Assembly (NCBI GenBank): GCA_020852035.1
Contig: JADZBR010000199.1
Location: 1 to 10,348, forward strand
Length of the DNA stretch: 10,348 bases
Origin: Caulobacteraceae bacterium
GTDB taxonomy: Bacteria > Pseudomonadota > Alphaproteobacteria > Caulobacterales > Caulobacteraceae
Reading direction: 5' to 3'
Under the pieces are notes generated by a model, which had not been told where the DNA came from, ran no database searches, and worked only from the letters and a program-made list of their open reading frames with translations. This document shows, in pieces, positions 1 to 7,463 of the stretch; the first letter of the stretch is position 1, and the number at the start of each line of letters is the position of its first letter. Both the position numbers and the translations under genes were made by a program.

Positions 1-158
1 AGAAGCGCTGGGAGATCCGCGTCGCCGCCGGCACGCCCCCGGCCGAGGTCGAGAAGATGGTGCTTGACGAAGCGGCCCAGGGTGGGCGCCTTGAGGGCCT
101 GACCGTCCGCAAGGTGATCGTCGTGCCCGACCGCATCGTCAACATCGTGGCCGGGTGA
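1..158 (+). CDS. leuS: Leucyl-tRNA synthetase, C-terminal end only (partial)
   Basis: This is the 3' end of a gene that begins before the window. The readable frame starts at base 3 and ends with TGA at 156-158, giving 51 residues. The tail reads VRKVIVVPDRIVNIVAG, which matches the conserved C-terminus of bacterial leucyl-tRNA synthetase (the KVIVVPxRIVNIV motif that closes the C-terminal editing/tRNA-contact domain). The enzyme charges tRNA-Leu with leucine in the cytoplasm. Its stop codon overlaps the GTG start of lptE by 4 bp (GTGA), so the two are probably co-transcribed and translationally coupled. The leuS-lptE-holA order is common in proteobacteria, which supports the call despite the short fragment. 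The catalytic domain lies outside the window and cannot be judged. Confidence 0.85.
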   Translation, partial: KRWEIRVAAGTPPAEVEKMVLDEAAQGGRLEGLTVRKVIVVPDRIVNIVAG

Positions 159-655
159 GGCGCGTGCGCCGCCTCGCCGCCCTCGCGCTCGCCTTGGCCG
201 CCTCGGCGGCGGTCGCCGGTTGCGGCTTCCAGCCGCTCTACGGCGACCTCGGGGTGGCGCAGAACCTGGCCGCGATCGAGGTGGTGGCGCCGGAGGGCCG
301 CTCCGGCCACCTGATCCGCGAGAGCCTGGACGACGCCTTCGCGGTTCGCCCCGGCACGCCGCCCGCCTACCGCATGGACCTGACGCTCGGCGAAACACGC
401 ATCCCCCGCGGCCTGCGCGTCGACAACGTGGCCACCCGCTATGAAATGACCTTGACGGCCAACTACAAGCTCACAGAGCTGGCCACCGGCGCGGTGGTGA
501 AGTCCGGCACGGCCGCCTCGACGGTGACCTACGACTCGGCCGACCAGCCCTACGCCTCCATCGCCGCCCAGCAGGACAGCCAGGAGCGGGCCGCCGCCGA
601 GACCGCCCGGCGCCTGCAGCTGGAGCTCGCCGCCTGGTTCGCCCAGCGCCGCTGA
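155..655 (+). CDS. lptE: LPS-assembly lipoprotein LptE
   Basis: The product is a 166-residue outer-membrane lipoprotein. In the known system LptE plugs the LptD barrel and helps place lipopolysaccharide in the outer leaflet. The N-terminus is a lipoprotein signal peptide: an Arg-rich n-region (residues 1-6), a hydrophobic Leu/Ala stretch (7-19) and a lipobox VAGC with the lipidated cysteine at residue 23. GFQPLYG follows at once and is typical of alphaproteobacterial LptE, once annotated as 'LPS-assembly lipoprotein' or RlpB. The length fits the family. The chosen start is GTG at 155, overlapping the leuS stop as GTGA; an in-frame GTG at 164 is a possible alternative and would still leave a signal peptide. 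The stop at 653-655 lies 4 bp before holA. The sequence outside the signal and GFQPLYG motif diverges widely in this family, so the call rests on motif, lipobox and gene order. Confidence 0.9.
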   Translation: MRRVRRLAALALALAASAAVAGCGFQPLYGDLGVAQNLAAIEVVAPEGRSGHLIRESLDDAFAVRPGTPPAYRMDLTLGETRIPRGLRVDNVATRYEMTLTANYKLTELATGAVVKSGTAASTVTYDSADQPYASIAAQQDSQERAAAETARRLQLELAAWFAQRR

Positions 656-659
656 CCTC

Positions 660-1709
660 GTGATCATCAAGTCCCGCCCCGACATCGAGCGCTTCCTGAA
701 GGCGCCCGGGTCCGAGGTGCGCGCGGCGCTGATCTACGGCCGCGACACCGGCGTGGTGCGCGAGCGCGGTCAGCAGCTGGCGGGCGCCGTGACCGACCGG
801 CCGGACGACCCCTTCGACGTCAGCCAGCTCACCGAGACCGACATCGACGGGGACGGCGCGCGGCTGGAGGGCGAGCTTTCGGCCCAGTCGATGGGCGGCG
901 GGCGCCGGCTGGTGCGCCTGAGGCTCGGCGAGAAGGTCGGCCCGGAACGCATCGCCGCCGAGGCGCTGGGGGCGCATCTCGACGGGCGGCTGAATCCGCA
1001 CGCCTTCTTCCTGGTCGAGGCCGGCAACCTCGCGGCCGGCTCGGCGCTGCGCAAGGCGGCGGAGAAGGCGCAAGCGGCGGCCGTGATCCCCTGCTACGAG
1101 GACGAGACCGGCGACATCGCCCGGATGGTGCGCGAAAGCCTGGCGCGCGACGGGGTGGGGATCGAAACCGACGCCCTGGCCGCGTTCACCGCCCGCCTGC
1201 CGAAGGATCGCGGCGTCGCCCGCCGGGAGATCGAGCGGCTGGCGCTCTACCTCGGCCCGGGCGGCGGCGCGGTGGCGACCGCCCGCGACCTCGACGACTT
1301 TCTCGGCGTGGAGCCGGAAGCCTCGCTCTCGGAAGCCGCCGCCGACGCCTTCGGCGCGCGGCTGGCCGCCGCCCGCGCGGGCCTGCGCCGGGCCGCCGCC
1401 GAGGGCGAGCAGGGGCCGACGGCCGTGCGGGCCATCGGCATGTATCTGGGCCGCCTGCGCCGCACCCTGACCCTGGCGGCGAACGGCGCGGGGCTGCAGG
1501 AGGCGGCCAAGAGCTCCGGCGTCTTCTGGAAACAGGAGCGGGAATTCCTGCGCCAGGCGCGCGGCTGGTCGCTGGCCGAGCTCGACGTCATCCAGCCGGA
1601 GGTGCTGGGCGCGGACCGCGCCTGCAAGCAGACCGGCGCGCCGGACTGGCTGATCGCCGAGCGGCTGGCCATGCAGATCGCGAGCCGGGCAAGGCGGCTG
1701 GGACTCTAG
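660..1709 (+). CDS. holA: DNA polymerase III delta subunit
   Basis: The 349-residue product matches the delta subunit of the clamp loader. Delta opens the beta sliding clamp so that the loader can place it on primed DNA during replication. The N-terminal part contains the family pattern of a degenerate AAA+ domain (LIYGRDTGVVRERG near residues 24-37 and HAFFLVEAGNL near 114-124). The C-terminal half carries the helical collar domain, including ALYLG and later VRAIGMYLGRLRR, with LAMQIASRARRLGL at the end. The length is normal for HolA. The start is GTG at 660, only 4 bp after lptE, and no strong Shine-Dalgarno is visible, so translation probably depends on coupling with the upstream gene. It is the last gene of the + strand unit and converges on parB across a 177-bp gap that holds a palindromic repeat. 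Confidence 0.92.
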   Translation: MIIKSRPDIERFLKAPGSEVRAALIYGRDTGVVRERGQQLAGAVTDRPDDPFDVSQLTETDIDGDGARLEGELSAQSMGGGRRLVRLRLGEKVGPERIAAEALGAHLDGRLNPHAFFLVEAGNLAAGSALRKAAEKAQAAAVIPCYEDETGDIARMVRESLARDGVGIETDALAAFTARLPKDRGVARREIERLALYLGPGGGAVATARDLDDFLGVEPEASLSEAAADAFGARLAAARAGLRRAAAEGEQGPTAVRAIGMYLGRLRRTLTLAANGAGLQEAAKSSGVFWKQEREFLRQARGWSLAELDVIQPEVLGADRACKQTGAPDWLIAERLAMQIASRARRLGL

Positions 1710-1728
1710 GACTGCGCTTCGGGTAGGT

Positions 1729-1840
1729 CGTGCATGGTTCGAGACGCGCTTCGCGCTCCTCACCATGACTAGGATTGTGCGGACTTAGTCATCCTCAGGA
1801 GCCCGCCCTGGCTGGCGAAGCCAGACCCGTGAGGACGCAC
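1729..1840. repeat. Dispersed palindromic intergenic repeat, copy 1
   Basis: About 110 bp between the convergent holA and parB genes match a second element at 9502-9604. Shared stretches include GAGACGCG, CTCCTCACCATGACTAG, GTCATCCT, AGGAGCCCG and GGACGCAC. The element is an imperfect inverted repeat: the left arm (about 1731-1773) pairs with the right arm (about 1784-1840), with CTCCT and ATGACTA facing AGGAG and TAGTCAT. Each arm also carries its own small hairpin: GCGC-TTC-GCGC at 1746-1756 and CTGGCT-GGCGA-AGCCAG at 1808-1824. It has no coding capacity. It could be a REP-like or MITE-like element or a bidirectional terminator; the sequence alone does not decide. Ends are approximate. Confidence 0.75.
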
Positions 1841-1872
1841 AACGCTTCAGCCCGCACTTCAACTCTTAAATC

Positions 1873-1888
1873 AAGACCGTCCAGTCTT
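1873..1888 (-). terminator. Weak hairpin at the end of parB, possible terminator
   Basis: Read on the - strand, the parB stop region contains AAGACTGGACGGTCTT. It folds as a 6-bp stem with one G-U pair and a GGAC loop, and is followed by the AT-rich GATTTAAGAG. The hairpin overlaps the TAA stop codon. It is short and lacks a clear U-run, so termination may instead depend on Rho or on the neighbouring repeat at 1729-1840. Confidence 0.25.
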
Positions 1889-2768
1889 ATCGCGGAACCT
1901 GTGTGAGCCGACGGCACAGGTCGTCGAGCTGTTCCAGTGTCTCATACTCCAGTCGAAGCTCGCCGCGACCGCCGCGATCGATGATGTCGACCTTGAGGCC
2001 GAGCACTTCGGCGAGGTCCTCCTCGAGGGCGCGCGTGTCGGTATCCTTGTTGACCGGAGCGGACGGTTTCGAAGGCTTCGCCGCCGGCGGGCCGCGACGC
2101 GCCAGGGCTTCGGCCTGGCGCACCGAAAGGCCGCGGGCCACCACGTCCTGCGCCAGGGCGGCTGGGTCCGGCGCGGTGGCGATGGCGCGGGCGTGGCCGG
2201 CGGTGAGGCGGCCTTCGGCGAGGTGGGCCTGCACCGCCTCCGGCAGGCTGAGCAGGCGCATGGTGTTGGCCACATGGCTGCGGCTCTTGCCGACGGTCTG
2301 GGCGATGGCCTCCTGGGTGCGGCCGAAGCGCTCCATCAGGGCGCGGTAGCCCATCGCCTCTTCCAGCGGCGACAGATCGGCCCGCTGCACATTCTCGACG
2401 ATGCCGATCTCCAGCACCTGCTGGTCGGTGAGCTCGCGGATCACCGTCGGCAGGCTGAGCAGGCCCGCGCGCTGCGCCGCCCGCCAGCGGCGCTCGCCGG
2501 CGACGATCTCGAAGCCCGGGCCGCCGGCCGGGTCGGGACGCACCAGGATCGGCTGCAGGACGCCCTTCTCCTGGATGGAGGCGACCAGTTCGTCCATGTC
2601 GGCGTCGACGAAGCGGCGGCGCGGCTGGTCGGGGTTGGCCTTGATCAGCTCGATCGGCGTCTCGCGGCGGCCGGGGGGATCGGCGGCGGGGCTGCGCGGC
2701 GGGTCGATCTCGCCGAGCAGGGCGGAAAGGCCGCGGCCGAGCCCACGCCGGTGTTCGGTCTCACTCAT
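1887..2768 (-). CDS. parB: Chromosome-partitioning protein ParB (parS-binding CTPase clamp)
   Basis: The product has 293 residues and is a chromosomal ParB. It loads at parS, binds CTP, spreads as a sliding clamp and serves as the cargo that ParA moves. Motifs in order are: the N-terminal ParA-stimulating segment RRGLGRGLSALLGE (7-20); NPDQPRR (45-51); the CTP-pocket motif GERRWRA (91-97); ENVQRADL (125-132); the helix-turn-helix GKSRSHVANTMRLLSLP (160-176); a Pro/Lys-rich linker; and a C-terminal dimerisation domain ending ETLEQLDDLCRRLTQ. The start was placed at ATG 2768, not at the upstream in-frame ATG at 2840, because the ParB family begins shortly before RGLGRGL and because this ATG overlaps the parA stop (ATGA). 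The two intact parS sites in the window are its expected targets. It is the last gene of the - strand run. No key residue is missing. Confidence 0.97.
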   Translation of the reverse strand: MSETEHRRGLGRGLSALLGEIDPPRSPAADPPGRRETPIELIKANPDQPRRRFVDADMDELVASIQEKGVLQPILVRPDPAGGPGFEIVAGERRWRAAQRAGLLSLPTVIRELTDQQVLEIGIVENVQRADLSPLEEAMGYRALMERFGRTQEAIAQTVGKSRSHVANTMRLLSLPEAVQAHLAEGRLTAGHARAIATAPDPAALAQDVVARGLSVRQAEALARRGPPAAKPSKPSAPVNKDTDTRALEEDLAEVLGLKVDIIDRGGRGELRLEYETLEQLDDLCRRLTQVPR

Positions 2769-3565
2769 GCCGCCAGCCTCGCCCGTTCGCGCGCCACCAC
2801 CTCGCGGGCCAGCTTGAGGTAGGCCTGCGAGCCGGCGCATTTGAGGTCATAGACGAGCGCCGGCTTGCCGAAGGAAGGCGCCTCGGAAACCCGCACATTG
2901 CGCGGGATGACCGTGGAATAGACCGTCTCGCCGAAGTGCGACCGGACGTCCCGCGCCACATGCTCGGAAAGGCTGTTGCGCCGGTCGTACATGGTCAGCA
3001 CCACGCCCTGGATCTCCAGCGTCGGATTGAGGCTGCCGCGCACCAGGTCGACCGTGCGCATCAGCTGCGAGAGACCCTCGAGGGCGAAGAACTCGCATTG
3101 CAGCGGCACGATCACCGCATCGGACGCGGCCATCGCATTGACGGTGAGCAGGTTCAGCGACGGCGGGCAGTCGATCAGCACGTAGTTGTACCGGCCCGAG
3201 GCGCGGAACGGGGCGAGGGCGTCGCGCAGCTTGAACGACCGGCGCGGTTGCTGGCCGATCTCCAGCTCGACGCCCGAGAGGTCGGCGTCGCCGGGGGAAA
3301 GGTGCAGGCCCGGCAGGCTGGTCTCGACGATCGCCTCGTCCAGGCGGCAGTCGCCGGTCAGCACGTCGTAGACCGTCTTGCGGCGCAAGTGGCGGCCGAT
3401 GCCGAGGCCGGTGGAGGCGTTGCCCTGCGGGTCGGCGTCGATCAGCAGCACCCGCTCGCCGACGGCGGCGAGGGCCGTGCCGAGGTTGATGGCGGTGGTG
3501 GTCTTGCCGACGCCGCCCTTCTGGTTGGCGACGGAGAGGACGCGGACGGGTTTCTCAGCGGGCAT
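2765..3565 (-). CDS. parA: Chromosome-partitioning ATPase ParA
   Basis: This 266-residue ParA/MinD-type ATPase binds DNA non-specifically as an ATP dimer and pulls the ParB-parS complex toward a pole as ParB stimulates hydrolysis. Visible motifs are the deviant Walker A KGGVGKTT (16-23, with the signature lysine at 16), DADPQGN (43-49, switch I) and Walker B VLIDCPPSLN (D132). The family-typical QCEFFALEGL and PRNVRVSEAPSFGKP segments are also present. ATG at 3565 was chosen because it gives MPAEKPVRVLSVANQ, close to the known Caulobacter-type start. An in-frame TTG at 3583 would add six residues, and neither has a strong Shine-Dalgarno. The 5' end overlaps the rsmG stop region by 11 bp and the 3' end overlaps parB as ATGA, implying co-translation. 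There is no N-terminal HTH, so it is chromosomal rather than P1-plasmid type. Confidence 0.96.
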   Translation of the reverse strand: MPAEKPVRVLSVANQKGGVGKTTTAINLGTALAAVGERVLLIDADPQGNASTGLGIGRHLRRKTVYDVLTGDCRLDEAIVETSLPGLHLSPGDADLSGVELEIGQQPRRSFKLRDALAPFRASGRYNYVLIDCPPSLNLLTVNAMAASDAVIVPLQCEFFALEGLSQLMRTVDLVRGSLNPTLEIQGVVLTMYDRRNSLSEHVARDVRSHFGETVYSTVIPRNVRVSEAPSFGKPALVYDLKCAGSQAYLKLAREVVARERARLAA

Positions 3566-4226
3566 GGCGGGCGGGCTCGACAATCACGATACGGCCTCGC
3601 GGGTCGCTGCGACTCGGCGCGAGGCGCAGGCCCTTGGCCCCAAATCTAGCAGCTTCAGCGATTTCCGCCTCAACATCTTGTCCCTTCAGGAACAGCCCCC
3701 GGGCGCCACGCGCCAGATAGGGCCGCGCGAAGCCAAGCAGTTTGGGGAGCGGGGCGCAAGCGCGGGCGGTGACGATCTCGACCTTCAGATCAAGGTCTTC
3801 GGCGCGGGCGTTATGGACCGTGGCGGGCAGATCCAGGGCGCCCACCACCTCGCTGAGGAACCGGCAGCGCTTGGTCATGGAGTCGATCAGGTGGACGTGG
3901 GCGCCGGGCCGGCCCTTCAGCAGGATCGCCAGCACCACGCCGGGCAGGCCGGCGCCGGCGCCGAGGTCGGCCCAGGTGCGCGCCTCGGGGGCGAGGTCGA
4001 GGAGCTGGGCGGAATCCCAGGCGTGGCGCGACCAGAAGATGTCCAGCGTGGCCGGTCCGACCAGGTTCATCACCCGGTTGGCGGCGGTGAGCTTCTCCAG
4101 ATAGGCCGCAAGGTCGGCCATCTGCGCCGACCCGGCGTTCGCCGCAGCGGCGAAGTCGGCGGCGCTCTCCACCACGGGCGCGGCGTCGGCGCGCAACCGG
4201 TCAGGCGGCGCGGGCGCGGCGGGCAC
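3555..4226 (-). CDS. rsmG: 16S rRNA (guanine-N7) methyltransferase RsmG (GidB)
   Basis: The product has 223 residues. RsmG uses S-adenosylmethionine to methylate N7 of G527 (E. coli numbering) in 16S rRNA; loss in other bacteria gives low-level streptomycin resistance. The SAM-binding loop DLGAGAGLPG is at residues 87-96. It is preceded by NRVMNLVG (50-57), the usual RsmG 'N-x-x-x-N-L' segment, and followed by HLIDSMTKRCRFLSEV and the late LFLKG strand motif. The N-terminus (1-35) is Ala/Pro-rich and less conserved. The start at 4226 lies inside the end of mnmG, giving a 26-bp overlap; a shorter start is possible but would cut into the N-terminal helix. The mnmG-rsmG-parA-parB order is a classic origin-proximal arrangement. 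Confidence 0.95.
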   Translation of the reverse strand: MPAAPAPPDRLRADAAPVVESAADFAAAANAGSAQMADLAAYLEKLTAANRVMNLVGPATLDIFWSRHAWDSAQLLDLAPEARTWADLGAGAGLPGVVLAILLKGRPGAHVHLIDSMTKRCRFLSEVVGALDLPATVHNARAEDLDLKVEIVTARACAPLPKLLGFARPYLARGARGLFLKGQDVEAEIAEAARFGAKGLRLAPSRSDPRGRIVIVEPARHAR

Positions 4227-6069
4227 GGGCGAGCAATGCTGTGAGCGCGCCGGGAGTGACGCCCTCGATGCGGGCGGCCTGGCCGAGGGTCAAGGGACGC
4301 ACGGCGGCGAGCTTGCCGCGCACCTCGTTGGAAAGCCCGCCGACCGCGGCGTAGTCGAGATCGGCGGGGAGGGCGAGGTCCTCGTCGCGACGGAACGCTG
4401 CGACGTCGGCGGCCTGGCGGTCGAGGTAGCCCGCGTAGGCCGCGTCGATCTCCACCTGTTCACGGACGTCGGCGTCCCAGTGGGCGAGCTCCGGCCAGAC
4501 CCGCGTCAGGGCGGCGAAGTCGATCGTGGGATAGGCGAGCAGGGCGGCCACGTCGCGGCGCACGCCGTCGGCTTTCACCGGCAGGCCGGCGCGGGCGGCC
4601 TCCGCTGGGGTGAGGGTGAGGGCGGCGGCGCGGGCGCGGGCGGCGGCCAGACGCTCGCGCTTGTCGGCCCAGGCGGCCGCGCGGTCGGAACTGACGACGC
4701 CGAGAGCAATCCCCCGGTCGGTCAGGCGCTGGTCGGCGTTGTCGGCGCGCAGGGTGAGACGGAACTCCGCCCGGCTGGTGAACATGCGGTAGGGCTCGCT
4801 CACCCCGCGGGTGACCAGATCGTCGATCATCACGCCGATGTAGGCCTCGTCGCGCCCGAACACCGCCGGGTCGGCGCCGCCCGCCGCCCGGGCGGCGTTG
4901 AGGCCGGCGACCAGCCCCTGGGCGGCGGCTTCCTCATAGCCGGTGGTGCCGTTGATCTGACCGGCCAGGTAGAGCCCGGGCAGGCGTTTGACCTCCAGGG
5001 CCGGCGAGAGCTCGCGCGGGTCGACATAGTCGTACTCGATGGCGTAGCCGAAGCGGCGGACCTCGACCCGCTCCAACCCCTTGATGGTGCGCAAGAACTC
5101 CAGCTGGGTCTCTTCGGAGACCGAGGTGGAGATCACGTTCGGATATAACGTGTCGTCGTCCAGGCCCTCGGGCTCCAGGAAGATCTGGTGGCTGGTGCGG
5201 TCGGCGAACCGCACGATCTTGTCCTCGATGGAGGGGCAGTAGCGCGGGCCGACGCCGGTCGCCCGGCCGCCGTAGACCGCCGATTCGCCGAGGCGTTCGG
5301 CGATGATCCGGTGGGTGGCCTCGTTGGTATAGGTGACGCCGCAGGCGATCTGCGCGCGGTCGATGGCGGGGGTCAGGAAGGAGAAGGGCGCGGGCGACTC
5401 GTCTCCCGCCTGCATCTCCAGCACATCCCAGGCGATGGTCCGGCCGTCGAGGCGGGCGGGGGTGCCGGTCTTGAGCCGGCCCATGACCAGGCCAAGGCCG
5501 TAGAGCCGCTCGGAGAGGCCGAGCGCCGGAGCGTCGCCCGCGCGGCCGGCGGGGGTGCGCTCTTCGCCACGATGGATGACGCCATTCAGGAAGGTGCCGG
5601 TGGTCAGCACCACGCGGCCGGCGCGGCAGGTCTCGCCGGCGGCCGTGGCCACACCAGCGACGCGGCCGGCCTCGACCAGCAGGTCTTCCACTGCGGCCGC
5701 CCGGACAGTCAGACCGGACGTACCGGCCAGTTCGGCCTGCATGGCCTCACGGTAAAGCCGGCGGTCGATCTGGGCGCGGGGGCCGCGCACGGCGGCGCCC
5801 TTGGAGCGGTTGAGCAGGCGGAACTGGATGCCGCCGATGTCGGCGAGGCGGCCCATCAAGCCGTCAAGGGCGTCGATCTCGCGCACCAGGTGGCCCTTGC
5901 CCAGTCCCCCGATGGCGGGATTGCACGACATCTCGCCGATGGTCTCGAGCTTGTGAGTGAGCAGCAGGGTGCGCGCGCCGGCGCGCGCGGACGCCGCCGC
6001 GGCCTCGCAGCCGGCGTGACCGCCGCCGATGACAATGACGTCCCAAGTTTCGGGCCAGGTCCCGGACAT
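4201..6069 (-). CDS. mnmG: tRNA uridine-34 5-carboxymethylaminomethyl enzyme, FAD subunit MnmG (GidA)
   Basis: The 622-residue product is full length for MnmG. With MnmE it installs the carboxymethylaminomethyl (or aminomethyl) group on the wobble uridine of certain tRNAs, using FAD, NADH and a folate one-carbon unit. Evidence includes the FAD dinucleotide fold DVIVIGGGHAGCEAA (10-24), the signature CNPAIGGLGKGHLVREIDA starting at C49, and the second signature GPRYCPSIEDKI with its conserved cysteine. PGLYLAGQINGTTGYEEAAAQG forms the C-terminal FAD-contact segment, and the helical tail binds MnmE and tRNA. The ATG at 6069 has no obvious Shine-Dalgarno; upstream (6070-6146) is the only real gap in the operon and contains parS. 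The 3' end overlaps rsmG by 26 bp. Confidence 0.97.
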   Translation of the reverse strand: MSGTWPETWDVIVIGGGHAGCEAAAASARAGARTLLLTHKLETIGEMSCNPAIGGLGKGHLVREIDALDGLMGRLADIGGIQFRLLNRSKGAAVRGPRAQIDRRLYREAMQAELAGTSGLTVRAAAVEDLLVEAGRVAGVATAAGETCRAGRVVLTTGTFLNGVIHRGEERTPAGRAGDAPALGLSERLYGLGLVMGRLKTGTPARLDGRTIAWDVLEMQAGDESPAPFSFLTPAIDRAQIACGVTYTNEATHRIIAERLGESAVYGGRATGVGPRYCPSIEDKIVRFADRTSHQIFLEPEGLDDDTLYPNVISTSVSEETQLEFLRTIKGLERVEVRRFGYAIEYDYVDPRELSPALEVKRLPGLYLAGQINGTTGYEEAAAQGLVAGLNAARAAGGADPAVFGRDEAYIGVMIDDLVTRGVSEPYRMFTSRAEFRLTLRADNADQRLTDRGIALGVVSSDRAAAWADKRERLAAARARAAALTLTPAEAARAGLPVKADGVRRDVAALLAYPTIDFAALTRVWPELAHWDADVREQVEIDAAYAGYLDRQAADVAAFRRDEDLALPADLDYAAVGGLSNEVRGKLAAVRPLTLGQAARIEGVTPGALTALLARARRARAA

Positions 6070-6130
6070 GGGCGGCTATATACGTGCGAAGGCCTCGCGG
6101 GGCGAGCGGCGGATCGTCCCGCGCCCCCGA

Positions 6131-6146
6131 TGTTTCACGTGAAACA
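6131..6146. promoter_or_regulatory. parS: parS centromere site (perfect palindrome)
   Basis: The 16-mer TGTTTCACGTGAAACA is a perfect palindrome and equals the bacterial parS consensus to which ParB binds. It lies in the 77-bp mnmE-mnmG gap. Its last base at 6146 touches the mnmE stop codon (6147-6149), so it is outside coding sequence. ParB encoded at 1887-2768 should load here. It is about 3.4 kb from parB. Confidence 0.95.
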
Positions 6147-7463
6147 TCACTTGCCGATGCAGAAGGTGGCGAAAACCCGGCCCAGCACCTCGTCGGCGCC
6201 GATGCGGCCGGCGATGCTGTCCAGCGCGCGCACGGCCAGCCGAACGTCCTCGGCGGCCAGTTCGGGCTCCAGTTCCGCGAGCGCGCGTTCCACGTGGGAG
6301 AGGGCGGCCTGGAGCGCCTCGACGTGCCGCCCACGGGTGCCGGCCGGGAACGCGCCGGCGGCGCTGGCCACGATCTGCTCGGTGAGCAGCGCGCGCACCT
6401 CGTCGACCTCGGCGGGATCGCGCGCGCTCGTCACGCGGGACCGAACCTCCGATGGGCCAGGCGCCGGGATCGGCGCGCCCAGGTCGGATTTGTTCAGGAG
6501 GCGCAGATCGCCCGCCCGCACCAGCCGCTCGGCGGCGTCTTCGCCGGCGGGCGCGGCGCTCAGGTCCGAGATCCACAGCCGCAGGTCGGCCGAGGCGGCC
6601 CAGGCCGCCGCACGCCGCACGCCCTCCGCTTCGACAGGGTCGCCGGTGTCGCGCACCCCGGCGGTGTCGGCCAGCAGCACTTTGTAACCCGCCCATTCCA
6701 CCGGGACCTCGATCACATCACGTGTGGTGCCGGGGATGTCGGTGACGATCGCCGCGTCCCGTCCGGCGAGGGCGTTGAGCCAGGTGCTCTTGCCGGCGTT
6801 CGGGGCGCCGATCAGGGCGATGCGGAAGCCCTCGCGGACCTGCCGGCCGCGGCCGGCGTCGGCTATGGCGGTCCCGAGCCCGGCGGCCAGGCGGCGCAGG
6901 GGCGGGCGGGTGCGCTCGGCGACGTCGGCGGGGAGCTCTTCGTCGGGGAAATCGATGGCCGCTTCCAGCATGGCCAGCGCCTCGACCAGCAGGTCGCGCC
7001 AGGCGGCGTGGGCCGCGCCGAGGGCGCCGTCGAGCTGCAGTAGGGCTTGGCGACGTTGCGCGGCGGTGTCGGCGTCGACGAGATCGGCCACCGCCTCGGC
7101 CTGGGCGAGGTCGAGCTTGCCGACCTCGAAGGCGCGGCGGGTGAACTCTCCCGGCTCGGCCGACCGCGCGCCGGCGGCGGCCAGGGCTTCGCTCAGAGCC
7201 AGCAACACCGCGCGGCCGCCGTGCACGTGAAACTCGGCGGAGTCTTCGCCGGTGTAGCTGTCGGGCCCCGGCATCCAGAGCACCAGGGCGCGGTCGATCT
7301 CCTCGCCGGCGTGACGCAGGGTTCGCAGGGTCGCGCGGCGCGGAGCGGGCAGGCGGCCGGCCAGTGCGCGCAGGACCTCGCCCGACCGGGGCCCGGAAAG
7401 GCGCACCACCGCCACCGCCGCGCGGCCGGCGGCGGTGGCCGGGGCGAAGATGGTGTCGGTCAT
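6147..7463 (-). CDS. mnmE: tRNA modification GTPase MnmE (TrmE)
   Basis: The 438-residue product is a complete MnmE, the GTPase partner of MnmG in wobble-uridine modification. The N-terminal folate-binding domain starts TDTIFAPATAAGRAAVAVVRLSG and includes SYTGEDSAEFHVHGG (69-83) and PGEFTRRAFEVGKLDLAQAEAV (104-125). The inserted G domain has G1 GAPNAGKST (219-227), G2 region IPGTTRD (243-249), G3 DTAG (266-269) and G4 NKSD (324-327). The C-terminus closes with FCIGK, the invariant catalytic CIGK. The ATG at 7463 overlaps the upstream small gene as ATGA, which fixes the start. The stop codon abuts a parS site. All catalytic motifs are intact. Confidence 0.97.
   Translation of the reverse strand: MTDTIFAPATAAGRAAVAVVRLSGPRSGEVLRALAGRLPAPRRATLRTLRHAGEEIDRALVLWMPGPDSYTGEDSAEFHVHGGRAVLLALSEALAAAGARSAEPGEFTRRAFEVGKLDLAQAEAVADLVDADTAAQRRQALLQLDGALGAAHAAWRDLLVEALAMLEAAIDFPDEELPADVAERTRPPLRRLAAGLGTAIADAGRGRQVREGFRIALIGAPNAGKSTWLNALAGRDAAIVTDIPGTTRDVIEVPVEWAGYKVLLADTAGVRDTGDPVEAEGVRRAAAWAASADLRLWISDLSAAPAGEDAAERLVRAGDLRLLNKSDLGAPIPAPGPSEVRSRVTSARDPAEVDEVRALLTEQIVASAAGAFPAGTRGRHVEALQAALSHVERALAELEPELAAEDVRLAVRALDSIAGRIGADEVLGRVFATFCIGK

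Noticed and set aside
471..1766. Long - strand open frame (431 codons) opposite lptE and holA
   Set aside because: It is antisense to two recognised genes. Its translation is Arg/Ala/Pro/Gly-rich low-complexity sequence, as expected for a shadow frame in very GC-rich DNA, with no recognisable domain.
2769..2840. Longer ParB with 24 extra N-terminal residues from ATG 2840
   Set aside because: The extension reads through parA codons and is unlike any ParB N-terminus. The ATGA-overlapping ATG at 2768 gives the family-typical start and length.
2193..4244. Several + strand open frames (up to 288 codons) opposite parB, parA and rsmG
   Set aside because: They mirror the codon structure of the real - strand genes and show no family motif or ribosome-binding site.
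6286..6301. CGTTCCACGTG partial parS match inside mnmE
   Set aside because: The right half does not match the consensus. It is probably chance in coding sequence.
5188..6687. Long + strand open frame (499 codons) opposite mnmG and mnmE
   Set aside because: It runs antisense across two conserved genes and through the parS gap, with low-complexity translation and no motif. It is a GC-bias shadow.
7219..7234. parS-like half site CACGTGAAAC inside mnmE
   Set aside because: Only one half matches the 16-bp consensus, and the bases are dictated by the conserved EFHVHGG segment of MnmE.
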